64,000 bases of DNA, taken from positions 59,130,255 to 59,194,254 of the forward strand of contig OZ024933.1 in the NCBI GenBank assembly GCA_964017235.1, written 5' to 3'. The notes under the pieces were generated by a model. It was not told where the DNA came from, searched no databases, and saw nothing but the letters and a program-made list of their open reading frames with translations. Source of the DNA: Sabellastarte sp. h YS-2021 (lineage: Eukaryota; Annelida; Polychaeta; Sabellida; Sabellidae). Every line of letters starts with the position of its first letter. The stretch's first letter is position 1. Below, in pieces: positions 1 through 11,400 of the stretch. The translations under genes were made by a program, and so were the position numbers.

Positions 1-333
1 TGGTGGGAAATGGCTTCCTGGGTCCCTCGAACTGGGAGCTGTCATCCAGCAAGAAGGCACCCCAAGCTGGCTTCTGTGTTTTACAAAATACAGTCATGAG
101 GCCATCTGCCACAGCAGAAGACATATGTCCATACAAGATACTGGTATGGAAGGAAGAGTAAAGTATGTAAGCCATATGAAATACTCAAGAACATACTCAA
201 AGCCAATCATATGCTGAGCAGAAACCACTGGGCCTAATTGTAAGCTGTTTGGTCCATGGACTGCCAAGACACATAGCTTAAAAGGTAGAAAACGTGATGT
301 GGCTCTTCCAATGGCAGGAGCCTAAAATCTGCT

Positions 334-1122
334 CTAGGGACACCCATCCTTGAATACTAAAGAAGCAGACATGGACCTAACATCATGGGCCTTAACCTGT
401 AGGTCCTGTGTATCAAAATTGGATGACTGATAAGCCAATAAGACAGTCTGTCTGATCCAAGAAGAGATAGTAGATCCCATGAGACCTCTGTCAAAGCCTC
501 CCTTAAAGGACATAAACAAGAGATACTTTCCCTTCCTTAAAGCACTAGTTCTGTCTAGATAGTATCTAAGTGCTCTGACAGGGTATAAAGTCATATCCTC
601 AGTCAAGTCTGAGCTCAAAAAAGGTTTAAGAGCTGGAATGACCACCGGTTTTAGCGAATCTGGGCAAACAGAAGCCAACTGATTCTTTGCTAAGAAGGCA
701 GGAGAAGGAGAAATAGTGATCTCCTTCCAGTGAGGTTTATGCCTGAGGGAAGAGAATGTCCAAGCGTGCACCTCCCCCTTTCTTTTGCCAGCTGCCAAAG
801 CCATCAGGAAAAAAGTCTTGAAAGTCAAAATCTTAAGACTTGCATCCTTCAAAGGTTCAAAAGGAGCATTAGTCAAAGACATAAGAACCAAAGATAGGTC
901 CCAAGAGGGAAAATCCCTATTTAGAATGGGTTTGTCCTTGTAAAAGCTTGCAAGGAGTCTAGTTAAGTGCAAACTCCTGGCTACTTCCTGGCCAAAAGGT
1001 CCCAAATGGTCAGCTATTGCAATTCTGTAGCCAGCAATTGTGGCAGGCTTCAAATTTTTGACAGTGAACAAATGGTTCAAAAATTCTGCTATGTCTGAGA
1101 TAGAAGGCTCTGTGCTGACCAC
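334..1122 (-). pseudogene. DIRS1-type tyrosine recombinase, frameshifted
   Basis: The 262-codon frame matches the DIRS1 recombinase, which integrates the circular cDNA without a DDE integrase. The N-terminal core-binding part runs from SISDIAEFLNHLF to NLKPATIAGYR. The first catalytic Arg is in AAGKRKGEVHAW and the His-x-x-Arg is HDVR near the C-terminus. The frame ends at DGCP-stop. In the next frame the sequence continues with HWKSHITFSTF and, after another shift, FYLL, which probably held the nucleophilic Tyr. The region 1290-1125 in other frames still encodes the linker that precedes the recombinase (LNMHVWHL, then a PQRP-like stretch). Confidence 0.85.
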
Positions 1123-1321
1123 CGTGTTCTGTTGGCACCAGAGTTCAAAAATGGACCACCTTGACTCCTAGAATCTTCTAGATGGGGGTCTTTGAGGTGC
1201 CAAAATTCTATCTGCCACCTGCTCAGAGAATGATTCAAGTGATTCTGAGTGGTGTCTAGGTGCCAGACATGCATATTCAGATACATGAGATTCTGATGGA
1301 ACTTCTGACTGAACGGTTGTT

Positions 1322-2255
1322 TTAGCAGATGAGGCCAGTGAGGTAGTTGTAATGGGGCTTGGTTGACAGATTCACTAGAAACCAAAGCATTCTGGGCCAC
1401 CCTGGTGCTACTACTATCATTCTGCACCTGTAGGTGTTCATTTTCTGTATGACCTTTGGTATGAGAGTTACAGGACAAAAGGCATAGCTGTCCAGACCCT
1501 CCCAGGAGATGTTCAAAGCATCTATGTTCACAGCATTTGCATCTGGGACTGGTGAGACATAGATTGGTAGTTTGTGATTCAATTTGGTAGCAAACATTGG
1601 TTTGTGCCAAACTATGCAAATTAGACTGAATATTTGAGGATGAAGTGACCATTCTGTTTAAATTATTTTGTCCTTCCTGGAGAGACTGTCGGCTATGACA
1701 TTGAGGCAACCCTGAATGTGTCTGGCTCTTATGAGTATGTTTCGAGGATTGCAGTAGGCCAAGATGTGCCAAACCAGGAGACACATGTCCCATGAGTGTG
1801 TTCCCCCTTGTTTGTTCAGATAACTGACTACAGTGGCGTTGTCTGTTGCTATGAGAACCCTTTTGTCTAGAATTCTGTTTTGAAAGCTTTTTAAGGCCAT
1901 AAACACTGCCTTTAACTCTAGGACATTGATATGAAGTAATTTCTCCTGATCTGTCCAATTGCCACTGACTGTCATGTTTTCAAAATGAGCTCCCCAACCT
2001 TGAGTTGATGCATTTGTGAAAATAAGGGTATTGTGTTCCTGTGGATGAAAAGGATAACCCATTTTTAAGATTTTTTGGATCTTCCCACCACTGAAGATGA
2101 CTTTTCAGAAAGTTTGAAACAGGAATCTTCAGGTCTAGTGACTGGGGATACTGCCAGTTTGTTTTTAGGTACCACTGGAAAGGGCGCATATGTAACCGAC
2201 CCATTGGTATCGTCTTTTCTAGGGATGCTAGTACACCTATCAGGGACATAAGCAA
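1322..2255 (-). pseudogene. DIRS1 connection domain, RNase H and post-RNase H region
   Basis: Three overlapping minus frames join into one domain run. Positions 2255-1980 hold the connection segment (GRLHMRPFQWYLKTNW, LQWWEDP). Positions 2062-1658 hold the RNase H with TNASTQGWG, the Glu in LELKAV, the Asp in IATDNATVV, and the ending ARHIQGCLNVIADSLSR. After one stop the frame continues from 1597 with MFATKLNHKLPIYVSPVPD and WEGLDSYAF, the segment that follows RNase H in DIRS elements. The first catalytic Asp is replaced by Asn, so the enzyme would be inactive. Confidence 0.85.
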
Positions 2256-2359
2256 CCTTGCAACCTTGGGGTTGTTTGTGATGCGATCTCCATGTCCTGA
2301 ACAGATTTTTCTAGAATTTTCAACTTATTTCCGGTTGGAAAGACTTTTCCCTGTATCAA

Positions 2360-3075
2360 GTCGAAATGGTACCCAAGTCAATTTTTGTGTAGGTTCGAGC
2401 TCTGATTTTTCGAATTTTATCACAAAGCCGAGTTCTTGCACCACATGGAGAAGTTCTTTTGTGTGGAGCTGACACTGGTGTCTGGTATATGCTCTTAACA
2501 ACCAGACGTCCAGGTATTGGTGAACTCGAATTCCGCGAGACTGAAGAATGAGCCTCTTTTACAATCCGCATGAACTATAGGGGTGCAGTCACCAACCGCA
2601 ATGGCAGTGCTTTGAACTGATACGTTTGTTTGTCTACATGGAAACATAGCCAATGTTGAGAATCTGGGTGTATGGGCACGTGAAAGAACGCGTCTTTCAG
2701 GTCTATCGAAACTAGCCATTCTCCTTTTATGACCGAGTTTCCGAATATCTCTGCTGTCCCCATTTTAAAATTTGGAACTAGCAGGCATTTGTCCAGGACA
2801 CTGAGATCTATCACAGGGCGCCATTTATTGCCGGGTTCTGGTACAAGAAATAATCTGCTGTAAAACCTGGAGTTGTGCAACCCTTGAGGTAGTAAATTGT
2901 GCCTTTTTGAAGCATTTGCGACACTCTTAGGTAGCCATGTCTTCCCTGTCTGTAACCGCTTTAAATTATGGGATGTACAGACATGGGTGGATTCGACTGG
3001 AATATTATTCGATAAACCTTCTCAAGATTTGCACAACCCTTGCATTTGGTACGGAGATCTGTTGAAACTGGTCAT
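2360..3075 (-). pseudogene. DIRS1 reverse transcriptase, inactive
   Basis: The 2880-2575 frame carries fingers and palm motifs: FYSRLFLVPEPGNKWRPVID, VSIDLKDAFFHVPIHPDS (motif A Asp) and TYQFKALPLRLVTAPL. A one-base shift leads to YLDVWLLRAYTRHQ at about 2518-2475, where the family has YLDD, so one metal-binding Asp is gone. GFVIKFEKSELEPTQKLTWV follows. Upstream of 2880 the other frames still read GRHGYLRVSQMLQKGTIYYL, the N-terminal part of this RT, back to about 3075. Confidence 0.87.
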
Positions 3076-3090
3076 TAACCTTTTGTGACC

Positions 3091-3826
3091 GTGTTTCTTA
3101 ATAAAATTCCATTTCACAGCTTGCAAAATGTATGCAAGAGATCCTCACTGGCCAATGATATTGTAAGATGCAAAGAAAATGACAGGAATGGCCATCTAGC
3201 CACGCACTAACCTTGCCCAATGCCGATTAACTTCCTTGAATAGACTAAACTTCTTGTATAGGCTATCCGTATTTTATATGATATTCCTTTATATTTATAC
3301 AGCACACAACACACCAACGATCCATGTCTTGAAGAAAGCAAATGTTTCCATCTAAAACAAGCAGCATTGTGTCAGATATGATAGAGGAAACTAGTTTACT
3401 GAGAAAATCCTGCGACTTGTAGTCCTTTACAGAAGAAATTGTGTAAATAACATAATAAATGCAACACAATATTTTCAGCAGCATGGTGGATTGTTTCCTG
3501 TCTGTAGCACCTGCAGTAGAGCCACATGAAAGGGGAGTTTTGATTGGACGGCTACAAAGCACCCATTCAAAACTGCACAACTCTGAGATGGCAATAATAT
3601 TTTCATATAACATGGCTATTTATACGTATTTCTTCTACTACACCAGAATCCCCATTTCATTGAAGAGAATGGTGGGAAAACTTATGTGTTAACTTCTCTG
3701 TAATGAACTATGAATAGAAGAACTAGTAAATGGTCCACAAGCCAGTTGTAGATTTAACACAAGGCAATGGAGGAATGTAACTGTCTTGATGCCTGGTTAA
3801 TAAGGTGATGGCAAACCTTGATAAAA
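3091..3826. other. No gene recognised
   Basis: This is AT-rich sequence between the DIRS1 remnant and the repeats at 3.8 kb. Two short frames overlap here on opposite strands, but neither has recognisable domains or splice context. I see no tandem repeat or inverted terminus. Confidence 0.5.
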
Positions 3827-4414
3827 CCTCTGTAGTAGTAGATCTTCTAGGACTGACTGTTTTCCAGGCTACAGAAAAACTGTTAAATACTGTTATGGTA
3901 GAGTACTATTGAACTCCACACTATGAAAGCAATTTGCGTTTCTTAGAGGGGAAGATCCTTCAGATAATGAATGTTTTACTGCTGACCTTCTTCATAAACT
4001 TCACCAGGACTTCAATGAGGGGCTTCCCATTAGAAGCACTGATAAATGTTTTGGAATCGAGATGAATGGTCATCTTCTTTGTTTTCACCAAGTGGAGAAG
4101 CTACCAGCCTTCTGGAGGTTTAATTACTGACCCCAGAAAACGAATTTAAATCTGCCCAGCTATCAGATCTTAACATCATATGGTGTTGTAGAAGAAACCT
4201 CCAGTAGATCTTCTAGTGTTGACAGTTTTTCAGTCGCAGGAGACCTCTTAATACTGTCATTTCAGGAAATGTGGCCAGTTCAAAGACTTATGTTGGACAT
4301 CCCTCATACATGAAGAGGTAGATAGCTTGAACCAAAAAATCGAAGAATCTTCTCCAGTAGATCCTCTACCAAAAACTGTTTTACAGCCAAGGGGGATCTA
4401 AAAATGCTGTCATG
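3827..4414 (-). repeat. Three diverged copies of a ~65-bp repeat
   Basis: Copies lie near 3827-3897, 4195-4260 and 4350-4414. On the minus strand each reads roughly GACAGYATT, about 25 bases, then AAAAC-GT and a core close to CTAGAAGATCTACTGGAG. Spacings are unequal (about 365 and 155), so this is not a simple tandem array. Between copies 1 and 2 the plus strand is open for about 180 bases (3945-4125, DFNEGLPIRST...); I do not recognise it. The repeats may be remnants of an old element. Confidence 0.45.
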
Positions 4415-4625
4415 GGATTACACAACCCTCAGCATGAAAAATTGTACTTCTGTGGAATAGGAAGTCTAAAAACTTCTTTCTTCTTGGTTGGAACTCTATG
4501 AATTCCGAAAGCACGCATCTGCCGTTTAAGAAATGGGCAGAATGTTAAAAGAATTCACGTGTTGCCTCCTCGACGACCAAAAATTGAATGAGGATCTCTC
4601 GACAAAGTCCAACCGACAATGTGTT

Positions 4626-4639
4626 GTGCGCATGCGCAC
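4626..4639. promoter_or_regulatory. NRF1-type palindrome (GTGCGCATGCGCAC)
   Basis: A perfect 14-base palindrome containing the consensus NRF1 site TGCGCATGCGCA sits in a locally CpG-richer island (about 4550-4710) in otherwise AT-rich DNA. In animals such sites mark housekeeping and bidirectional promoters. It lies about 650 bases beyond the last KIF22 exon found, so it could serve a neighbouring gene or belong to an unrecognised transposon. A 70-codon minus frame (4767-4555) covers it and resembles nothing I know. Confidence 0.4.
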
Positions 4640-5286
4640 CTATCACTAACTACGGGGTTCACCTCTCGAACAAGAATAATTTTTAAATATTCTTGTTGGT
4701 CGCCGCGTTTTGCCTCCACAAAACCAAGTAAGCATTTGTGAGGATAAGGTAAGGCTATTTTACGCAATAAAAGCCTAGTTTGACAAATGTTATGCTACTC
4801 TGTGCATACAAAAAAAACAAAAAAAAATAGAATCATTATAACATTCAGAAAGGATTATAATAAAGCTTTTAATAATCACACCATTTGCTATAACAGATCA
4901 TATGAGCTGTAATTTAATGTTTCTCAGGATTAGTAGTTATAAATACCAGAACTTTGTTGAGAAAATTGCTCAATTAACTTCATGAAAATGGTGTTGAAAT
5001 ATGGTACTTTCAATATCAATTCTGAAACATGGAACTACTATTCATCGCTACTGAAATATCAAAATACGATACCAACACTAAGAAACACATGATTAAAGTA
5101 AAACTTTAAAGACATAACATTCTTGCATTTTAAGTTACTAGATTGTAAGAGACTCTATGAAAAGGAAATAGAAAAGTTCCATAAAAAGTATAATAATACA
5201 TGCTTAAAAGTGTTTGTGGTAATTTGTAATCATTTACTACGAGTTATAGCATGTTTTGCAGTGTGTTTGTAGGTAGTTTTACTCAC

Positions 5287-5411
5287 TGTGGTAAAAGGAC
5301 CATGAATCTCTCTCCAACTGTGAATCAGTTTTGCCCTTTTGGCACCTACTGTCTGCAAATCTAATAGTTCCTTGACTGCCCCAGAATTTAGCAGATTAAG
5401 GATTCTCTCAT
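5287..5411 (-). CDS. KIF22: KIF22 exon 13 (helix-hairpin-helix)
   Basis: Acceptor TTTGCAG. Encodes ERILNLLNSGAVKELLDLQ, VGAKRAKLIHSW and REIHGPFTT, the C-terminal DNA-binding region typical of KIF22. I end it at a consensus donor GTGAGT (5286-5281), since the read-through (VSKTTYKHTAKHAITRSK-stop, to 5230) does not resemble the family. If that intron is not real, the protein ends at 5230. Confidence 0.85.
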
Positions 5412-8400
5412 CTGCAAATACATTTATGTCACATTTTGTCAAGATCAGAAGAGAGGAGGTGCAAAAACTTTGAATTCACAAAATAGCCACCAGGAATCTG
5501 TTTTGCTACAAACATCTTAACTGTATTTTAAGGTGGCCCAGCTGGCAATTTTTGTTGAGTGATGAAAGATCGATAACAGCTCTTTAATTGAGTTGGTCAT
5601 TTTCCAAAAAAGAAAAGATGATAACAAATATTTTAAAACTAATGTAATTTTAATTAGTGGTCATAAACTGGGAGTCACATATGCAATTTTTTTTTAATTT
5701 TTAAATAAAGAGCTGTGTAATAAGGGCCATCAAAGCTTGTATTTGGCCTGTGACATATAGTTTATTACATTCAAGGCCCTCTTGGGATAAACACCATCTC
5801 CGGACATGAAACATATAAACAAACAGTCTCTATCATTGAGGAATTTTTTTCTTCTCTATTTTAGTTTTATATTTTTACATATAATTCTGTACTGTGGTAA
5901 CATTAATGTTGACAAAAAGTTTTAATATTAACTAGTAAACCTGTAACATATTTCCTAAGTAAGTGACCCATGTTAGTCATGTGATTTAAGAAAATAATAG
6001 TTCTGTTCTCTGGGCCTTGATTCTGTTTCTTTAGAGATTAAGTGCAACAAAAGTTTGATTTGATCAGATAAGTAGTGTGCTTAAGTATTAATAAATTGTA
6101 AAATATAGACATATCATACAGAAAACACTATCTACTTACTATGATTTCTCTGAGCATCAGAAATGTACTTTTCTTGTTGGTTGTTTTCAGTGGCGTCTGA
6201 GTTTTCTAAACAGCAACAAAAAAATAAATAAAATTAAATAAATAAATAAGTAGCTGTTGTAAAATCTAATGTTAACTCGTTATACAGGTATCAAAAAAAA
6301 GATCACATAAAACTTGTAATTTTATTTTGTATAAGTAAAAGCTTCATATAACTTCATTCTAGTCGGTATCAAAAAAAAAGTTGTTCTGGCATTTGCCCAA
6401 CCACTAACAGGAAGTGAAGTTTATCAAAACTAAACATAGCAGTTCTGATCAAAAAACGCATTAAAAAACCTACAAAAATACAAGATAGAAGTTTACAATT
6501 TCTTCAGATTTAGGGTTTATTTAAAATATTTGCAGTGTAAGTTTATAGTTATAAATAAAATGGTGACACTGATATAGATCTTACGTTTGCACATCGATAT
6601 CAGCAACCCTGTCCCAAACCAATAAATATGGTCAATATCAATAAACAATTTTACCACTGCTTCATCTATTATGCAAGAAAATGGAACTTTCATGTAATTT
6701 ACTTATTTCTAAAAATTTATTCTTATGCATTTAATCGCTTAACAAAAAAAAGTAGCATCAGAGATGCCCGTACACCACAGCCTGGGAAAAAAGTTTTCAA
6801 CACCATGAGATATAGAAGTAGTGAAACAGTAAAAGATCTGGATACTTTCAGAGCAGTGTCAGTTATAAAAAGCTACAAATAATGTTCAAGTAGAGAAAAT
6901 AACATCTAAGAGAAAGAAAATGTATGTACAGATAAAGTACTAAAACAAGGCAACTCAATAGCAAGATGACAACATTAATCAGCAAACTAAAAAATATAAA
7001 GCTGTAAAATTTATTAATTGGAGAATAGCTGTCAATGGAATTAACATAATTATGTAAAACTGCATATAATAATCAGTTACAGCAATCCATACATCTTGGT
7101 CATAAGAGAAAGATGTCTCAAATATGGCAGGTGAACACACTTTGGCAGGGCAAAAAGGTCAAACCATGATGCACACCTACACCCCCTAAAGTCCCTACCA
7201 AGTGTCAACCTTCTACACCTTATGGAATCAAACAAATAACCCAGACAAGATTTTTAAAACTTGTGGTCGCTATGACAAGGTCAAAGGTCAAATCAAGGTC
7301 ACACCATGACATTGCACACCTACACCCCTTAACCAATGTCCCTACCAAGTAACAACTTCCTACACCTTACTGTTTCTGGATATAGCCTGGACAAGATTTT
7401 ATAGGTCAAGTTCACTACGGCAAGGGTCAAAGGTCAAATCAAGGTCATACTGTAATGTTGCACAACTACACCCCCTAACTAATGTCCCTACCAAGCATCA
7501 ACTTCCTACACCTTATGGTTTCCGAGATATAGTCCAGACAACATTTTATAGGTCAAGGTCACTACAGGAAGGTCAAAGGTATAATCAAGGTCACACCATA
7601 ATGTTGCACACCTACTGCCCCTAACCGGTGTCCCTACCAAGTATCAATTCCTACACCTTACGGTTTATGAGATATAGCCAGGACAAGATTTTCAAACTCA
7701 ATGCCACTTTGGCAAAGTCAAAGGTAAAATCAAGGTCACACCATGACGTTGCACACCTACACCCCCTAACCAATGTCCCTACCAAGTATCAAATTCCTAC
7801 ACCTTACGGTTTATGAGATACAGGCCGGACAAACTTCTTCCCGCTAGCCGCCCATGAGGACACCATGGGTGAAAAAAATACCCTGACAGCCCTTAAGGGC
7901 TGTGGGGTAAAAACCGATGTTAGCAAATATTGACCCTCTCCTTGAACAATCCTATACCAACTATGAACATTGATTTATTCTCTTCACAAGCTGATAAAGA
8001 AATTAAGTCAAATCAAAATGGACAAGATCTGATTCCAACGATCTAACCAATACCTTCTTTAGCTGCAGAAGATTTGAAGCCTTTTCTCTTCAGTGCTGGA
8101 GGTTTAAAGAACAGCGGACTGTTGCTGAGGTCGGAGAGTGCAAACTTGTCACTGGAGCCATCTGAGTACACTACAGAGAGAAAATGGAACAAAATTAATT
8201 TTTTATCTCAAGATTATAAACATCTAGACTAACTGCCAGGTAAGTGCATTAGGATTTACCATGAAAATTGCCCTTCAGAGAGAAATTCAGTCTAGAACTC
8301 TTCAACAACTTGGGCCACATGCAGAGAAATCAGCTGCATTGCATGACATAAGGATTTATTTAATTTTGGTTGTATTAATTTATTTATTTTAAATAACACA

Positions 8401-11400
8401 GTGAACATTTTCAAATTCATGGATATTGTGGAAATTATATAAGCTATCAATTACTTCAAGAAATCTAAATATGAATTGACAACAGAGAAGGAATAATTAC
8501 AAATAAATATTTAAAATACATAGCATGGTGCCAGAAATACGTAAACTCTTCAATTTTTGTCAGACAGAAACACCTAATACTGGTAAATATTTACCACAGT
8601 AAAGCCAACTTTGAACCATTAAACTAATAAAAGGAAAGACTGAAATAATCCTAAAAATTTTATTATTTTCTGTTACACCAAACCATGTACTACACTGTCA
8701 GTTTCTCTGAAAGGACTACAGTGCTGATGCCAGAACTTTAGAAATATATGGGGGCAGTTCCCCCATGTCTGAAAAAGGTGGGGGTAGGGTCAAATTAGGT
8801 GGGAACCTGTCCTGTGTGGTTATTTTGTTACAATGTATTTCAATGCACACACAAAAAAATCATCATTAGTAATTTAATATTACATCTTTCACCTTTTTAT
8901 ATGTTAATTATTATCTATCTAACAAGCTGTCATAATTTTTAAACTGTTTTGAAACTACAATGACACAATTTTTATCCATTTTTCCTTCAACATGCGACAG
9001 TTTTTTTGGCATTGAAATAACATTAATCACCATGCCTGGTGAATTAAGGGCAAGTAGAAGGTTTTGTAGCTAATTCTTAGATGACCAAATATACCCTTTT
9101 TATCCAAAAATGAAAGGTTTCCAAAGAAACAATTGATGCATCTCCATTTTGTGAATATGCAGGGCTGTACCTTCTACCGAATGCTTTGAATCTACCAAAT
9201 GACAGGCAAGTACTAAAACTCTTGAGCTATTGCATATCCTGCGCTCCCAAAGCAACACAGGGGGCTCGGTGTTGTAGCGGTTAGAGTTCATGCCTCCAAC
9301 CTCTGAGGCCGCTGGTTCGAATCTTGGGCCAGGCGCTTCAATGTTGGAAAGTTGGTAGTTACTTGTCGATGCTCGGTGGTTTACAGTGCAGTATGCACTG
9401 GTTTCCTTCACCTGTAAACTACCCGTCGCAAAAACAACAAATAAATCTAATCTAACCCAAAGCAACACTAGACTAACATTTCTTGTGGGTATAAAGTGGA
9501 GAAACAGTTCTTTACCTTTCCCTTTTTTGAGCATGGCACTAGATTTGGTGCATGGCTTTTTCCCTGCAGTTTCATCTTTACCGTCTTCTTGTATGTTCTT
9601 TGGCTTCAATCCAGTCTCAGTTACCAACTCCTCCTTAGTTGATTTGAACTGTTCTATCTTACTGAGCAGACTGTTGAGTTTATCCATGGCTTCATTCAGT
9701 TGTGAACCTTTCCCTTCCTCCTCATCCGTAGTGCTATCAGGCAGCATAGACTCTCCTGAATTACATCACTAGATTTAATGTACAGCTCTGTCAGGCAGAC
9801 TTCTATTTTGAGTGAGAGTTATTGTGAGATACTACCACAAAAGAAAAGCCAACAGTTGTAGCCAATCAGACAAACTGGAAACCCTTGAAATGAAATCCAA
9901 ATGCCTGTGTTGAAAAAGCCATGGTAAAAATCAGGAAACTTTTCTCTTCTTGAGCTGATATTTTGTTTGATATTTTTTTTACCTATATATGCACCTACTT
10001 ATGTACATGTACAGCAGGAGCAATTGAAGCAAGAACAATAAATCTTGAACGATTATATGAATTGTTTGTTTTGGTCAAAGCTTTGTTTACATTTGCTCAA
10101 GTTAAAAAAAAAGGGCAGCTTGATTGAAGGTGTAGCACATAAAATCTATAAATGGCCAACTGGGACCTGGAATCTCTTTTTCCATTTAATATCCTGTGAT
10201 AAAAAAACTAAGTTTGCAACACAAATACATATAGACCAGTCTAATTTTAGGTCATAAAATCCAGTCACATAACAGTGAAGGCTATGTTTTACAACTCAAT
10301 CATTATTCTATTTATCTTCATTTTATCCAACAGGACTCTCTGATTTCAACAATTGAGGATATGTTTTATAACTTAACTATTATTCAATTCACCTAGATTT
10401 TCTCTTCCAAGGCTGTCTGATTTTAACTAGAGGTGTGACGAGTACAAATAATTCAGGTCGATTGCTCGCAGATAAAAACTCGACTCGACATCGAGCCCCC
10501 GCGACATTTAGTATCCACCATAACAAGAAACGACATCCCGTAAACAAAAAAAAAAAAAAAAAAAAAAGGTAAAAGCTTTGAATTGCTTGAATTAGCTATT
10601 GTCAGCACATATCAATAATATTATGTTACAAATGGTGGATTATGCGATTTAATGAAAGTAAGGTATGTTATTTATGTTTTATTAACTAAAAAATGTAACC
10701 GTTTATATAGTTGTTATGCATACATGAGCAAACTACCCTAAGAATTGGGGTTGAACTTTCTTGAAATTTGCCTCGCTCGGCGAGTGTCGACTGCTCAGTC
10801 GCACCCCTAATTTTAACAATTACCTATGTTTTATACATCAATCCATCAATTACATTTATCTTCATTGGTTCCACATGGACTCACTTTTAACCACACTGAC
10901 TCTGTATCTTACAACTCAGTCATTATTTCTTTTTTTTTTTTTTCGTTTACCTTCACTTTGCCCAGTAGGACTGTCTGGCTTCATCTGTCCAAGTAGTCTG
11001 TTTTCAAGCAGTTCCAGTCGACTGAACATCTCCTTTCTCAGCTCAGACTTAAATTGCTCTTGATTCCTGATAAGAGGGCTGTGAAACAAAATCAGAATAC
11101 TAAACAAAACAGGGTCAGTACCTAATACAGACAAAACAAAACAAAATCCAATTACTTCCAAAATCCCAATAATTTTAACACCTTTGCCGACACTAAATGT
11201 GTGTACACTAGGGAAGGGTTGGTAGGTCCAGTATCTCGGTATCAAGAGCATTTTAGTGAAATACTGCGATAAGATTTTACAACCACCACGTCACTTGTCA
11301 GCACATATAATGGAAGAAAGGGTTAAAATATTAGAAACATACCCAAAGAATGAAGAAATTATAAGCTTTTATCCCCAATTTTCACGCATTTGCAGACTTT

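Larger units (their letters stand above)
1..3090 (-). mobile_element. DIRS1-like tyrosine-recombinase retroelement, decayed, cut by window edge
   Basis: Minus-strand remnants appear in the DIRS1 order: reverse transcriptase (about 3075-2360), connection and RNase H (about 2255-1660), then a tyrosine recombinase (about 1290-230). The domains lie in several frames with stops between them, so the copy is dead. The second catalytic Asp of the RT is lost (YLDV instead of YLDD) and the first RNase H Asp reads Asn (TNAS). The recombinase frame breaks just before its expected Tyr. The 3' terminus lies beyond position 1, so terminal repeats cannot be judged. Nothing upstream of 3090 looks like a gag. 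Confidence 0.88.

Noticed and set aside
1089..1958. A 289-codon minus-strand frame as an independent protein
   Set aside because: It lies in another frame over the DIRS1 RNase H to recombinase region, where the correct frames give clear domain matches.
9100..9747. A single 215-codon minus-strand gene
   Set aside because: Only 9516-9755 is KIF22 exon 10; the rest of the frame runs through the donor into a SINE and intron.
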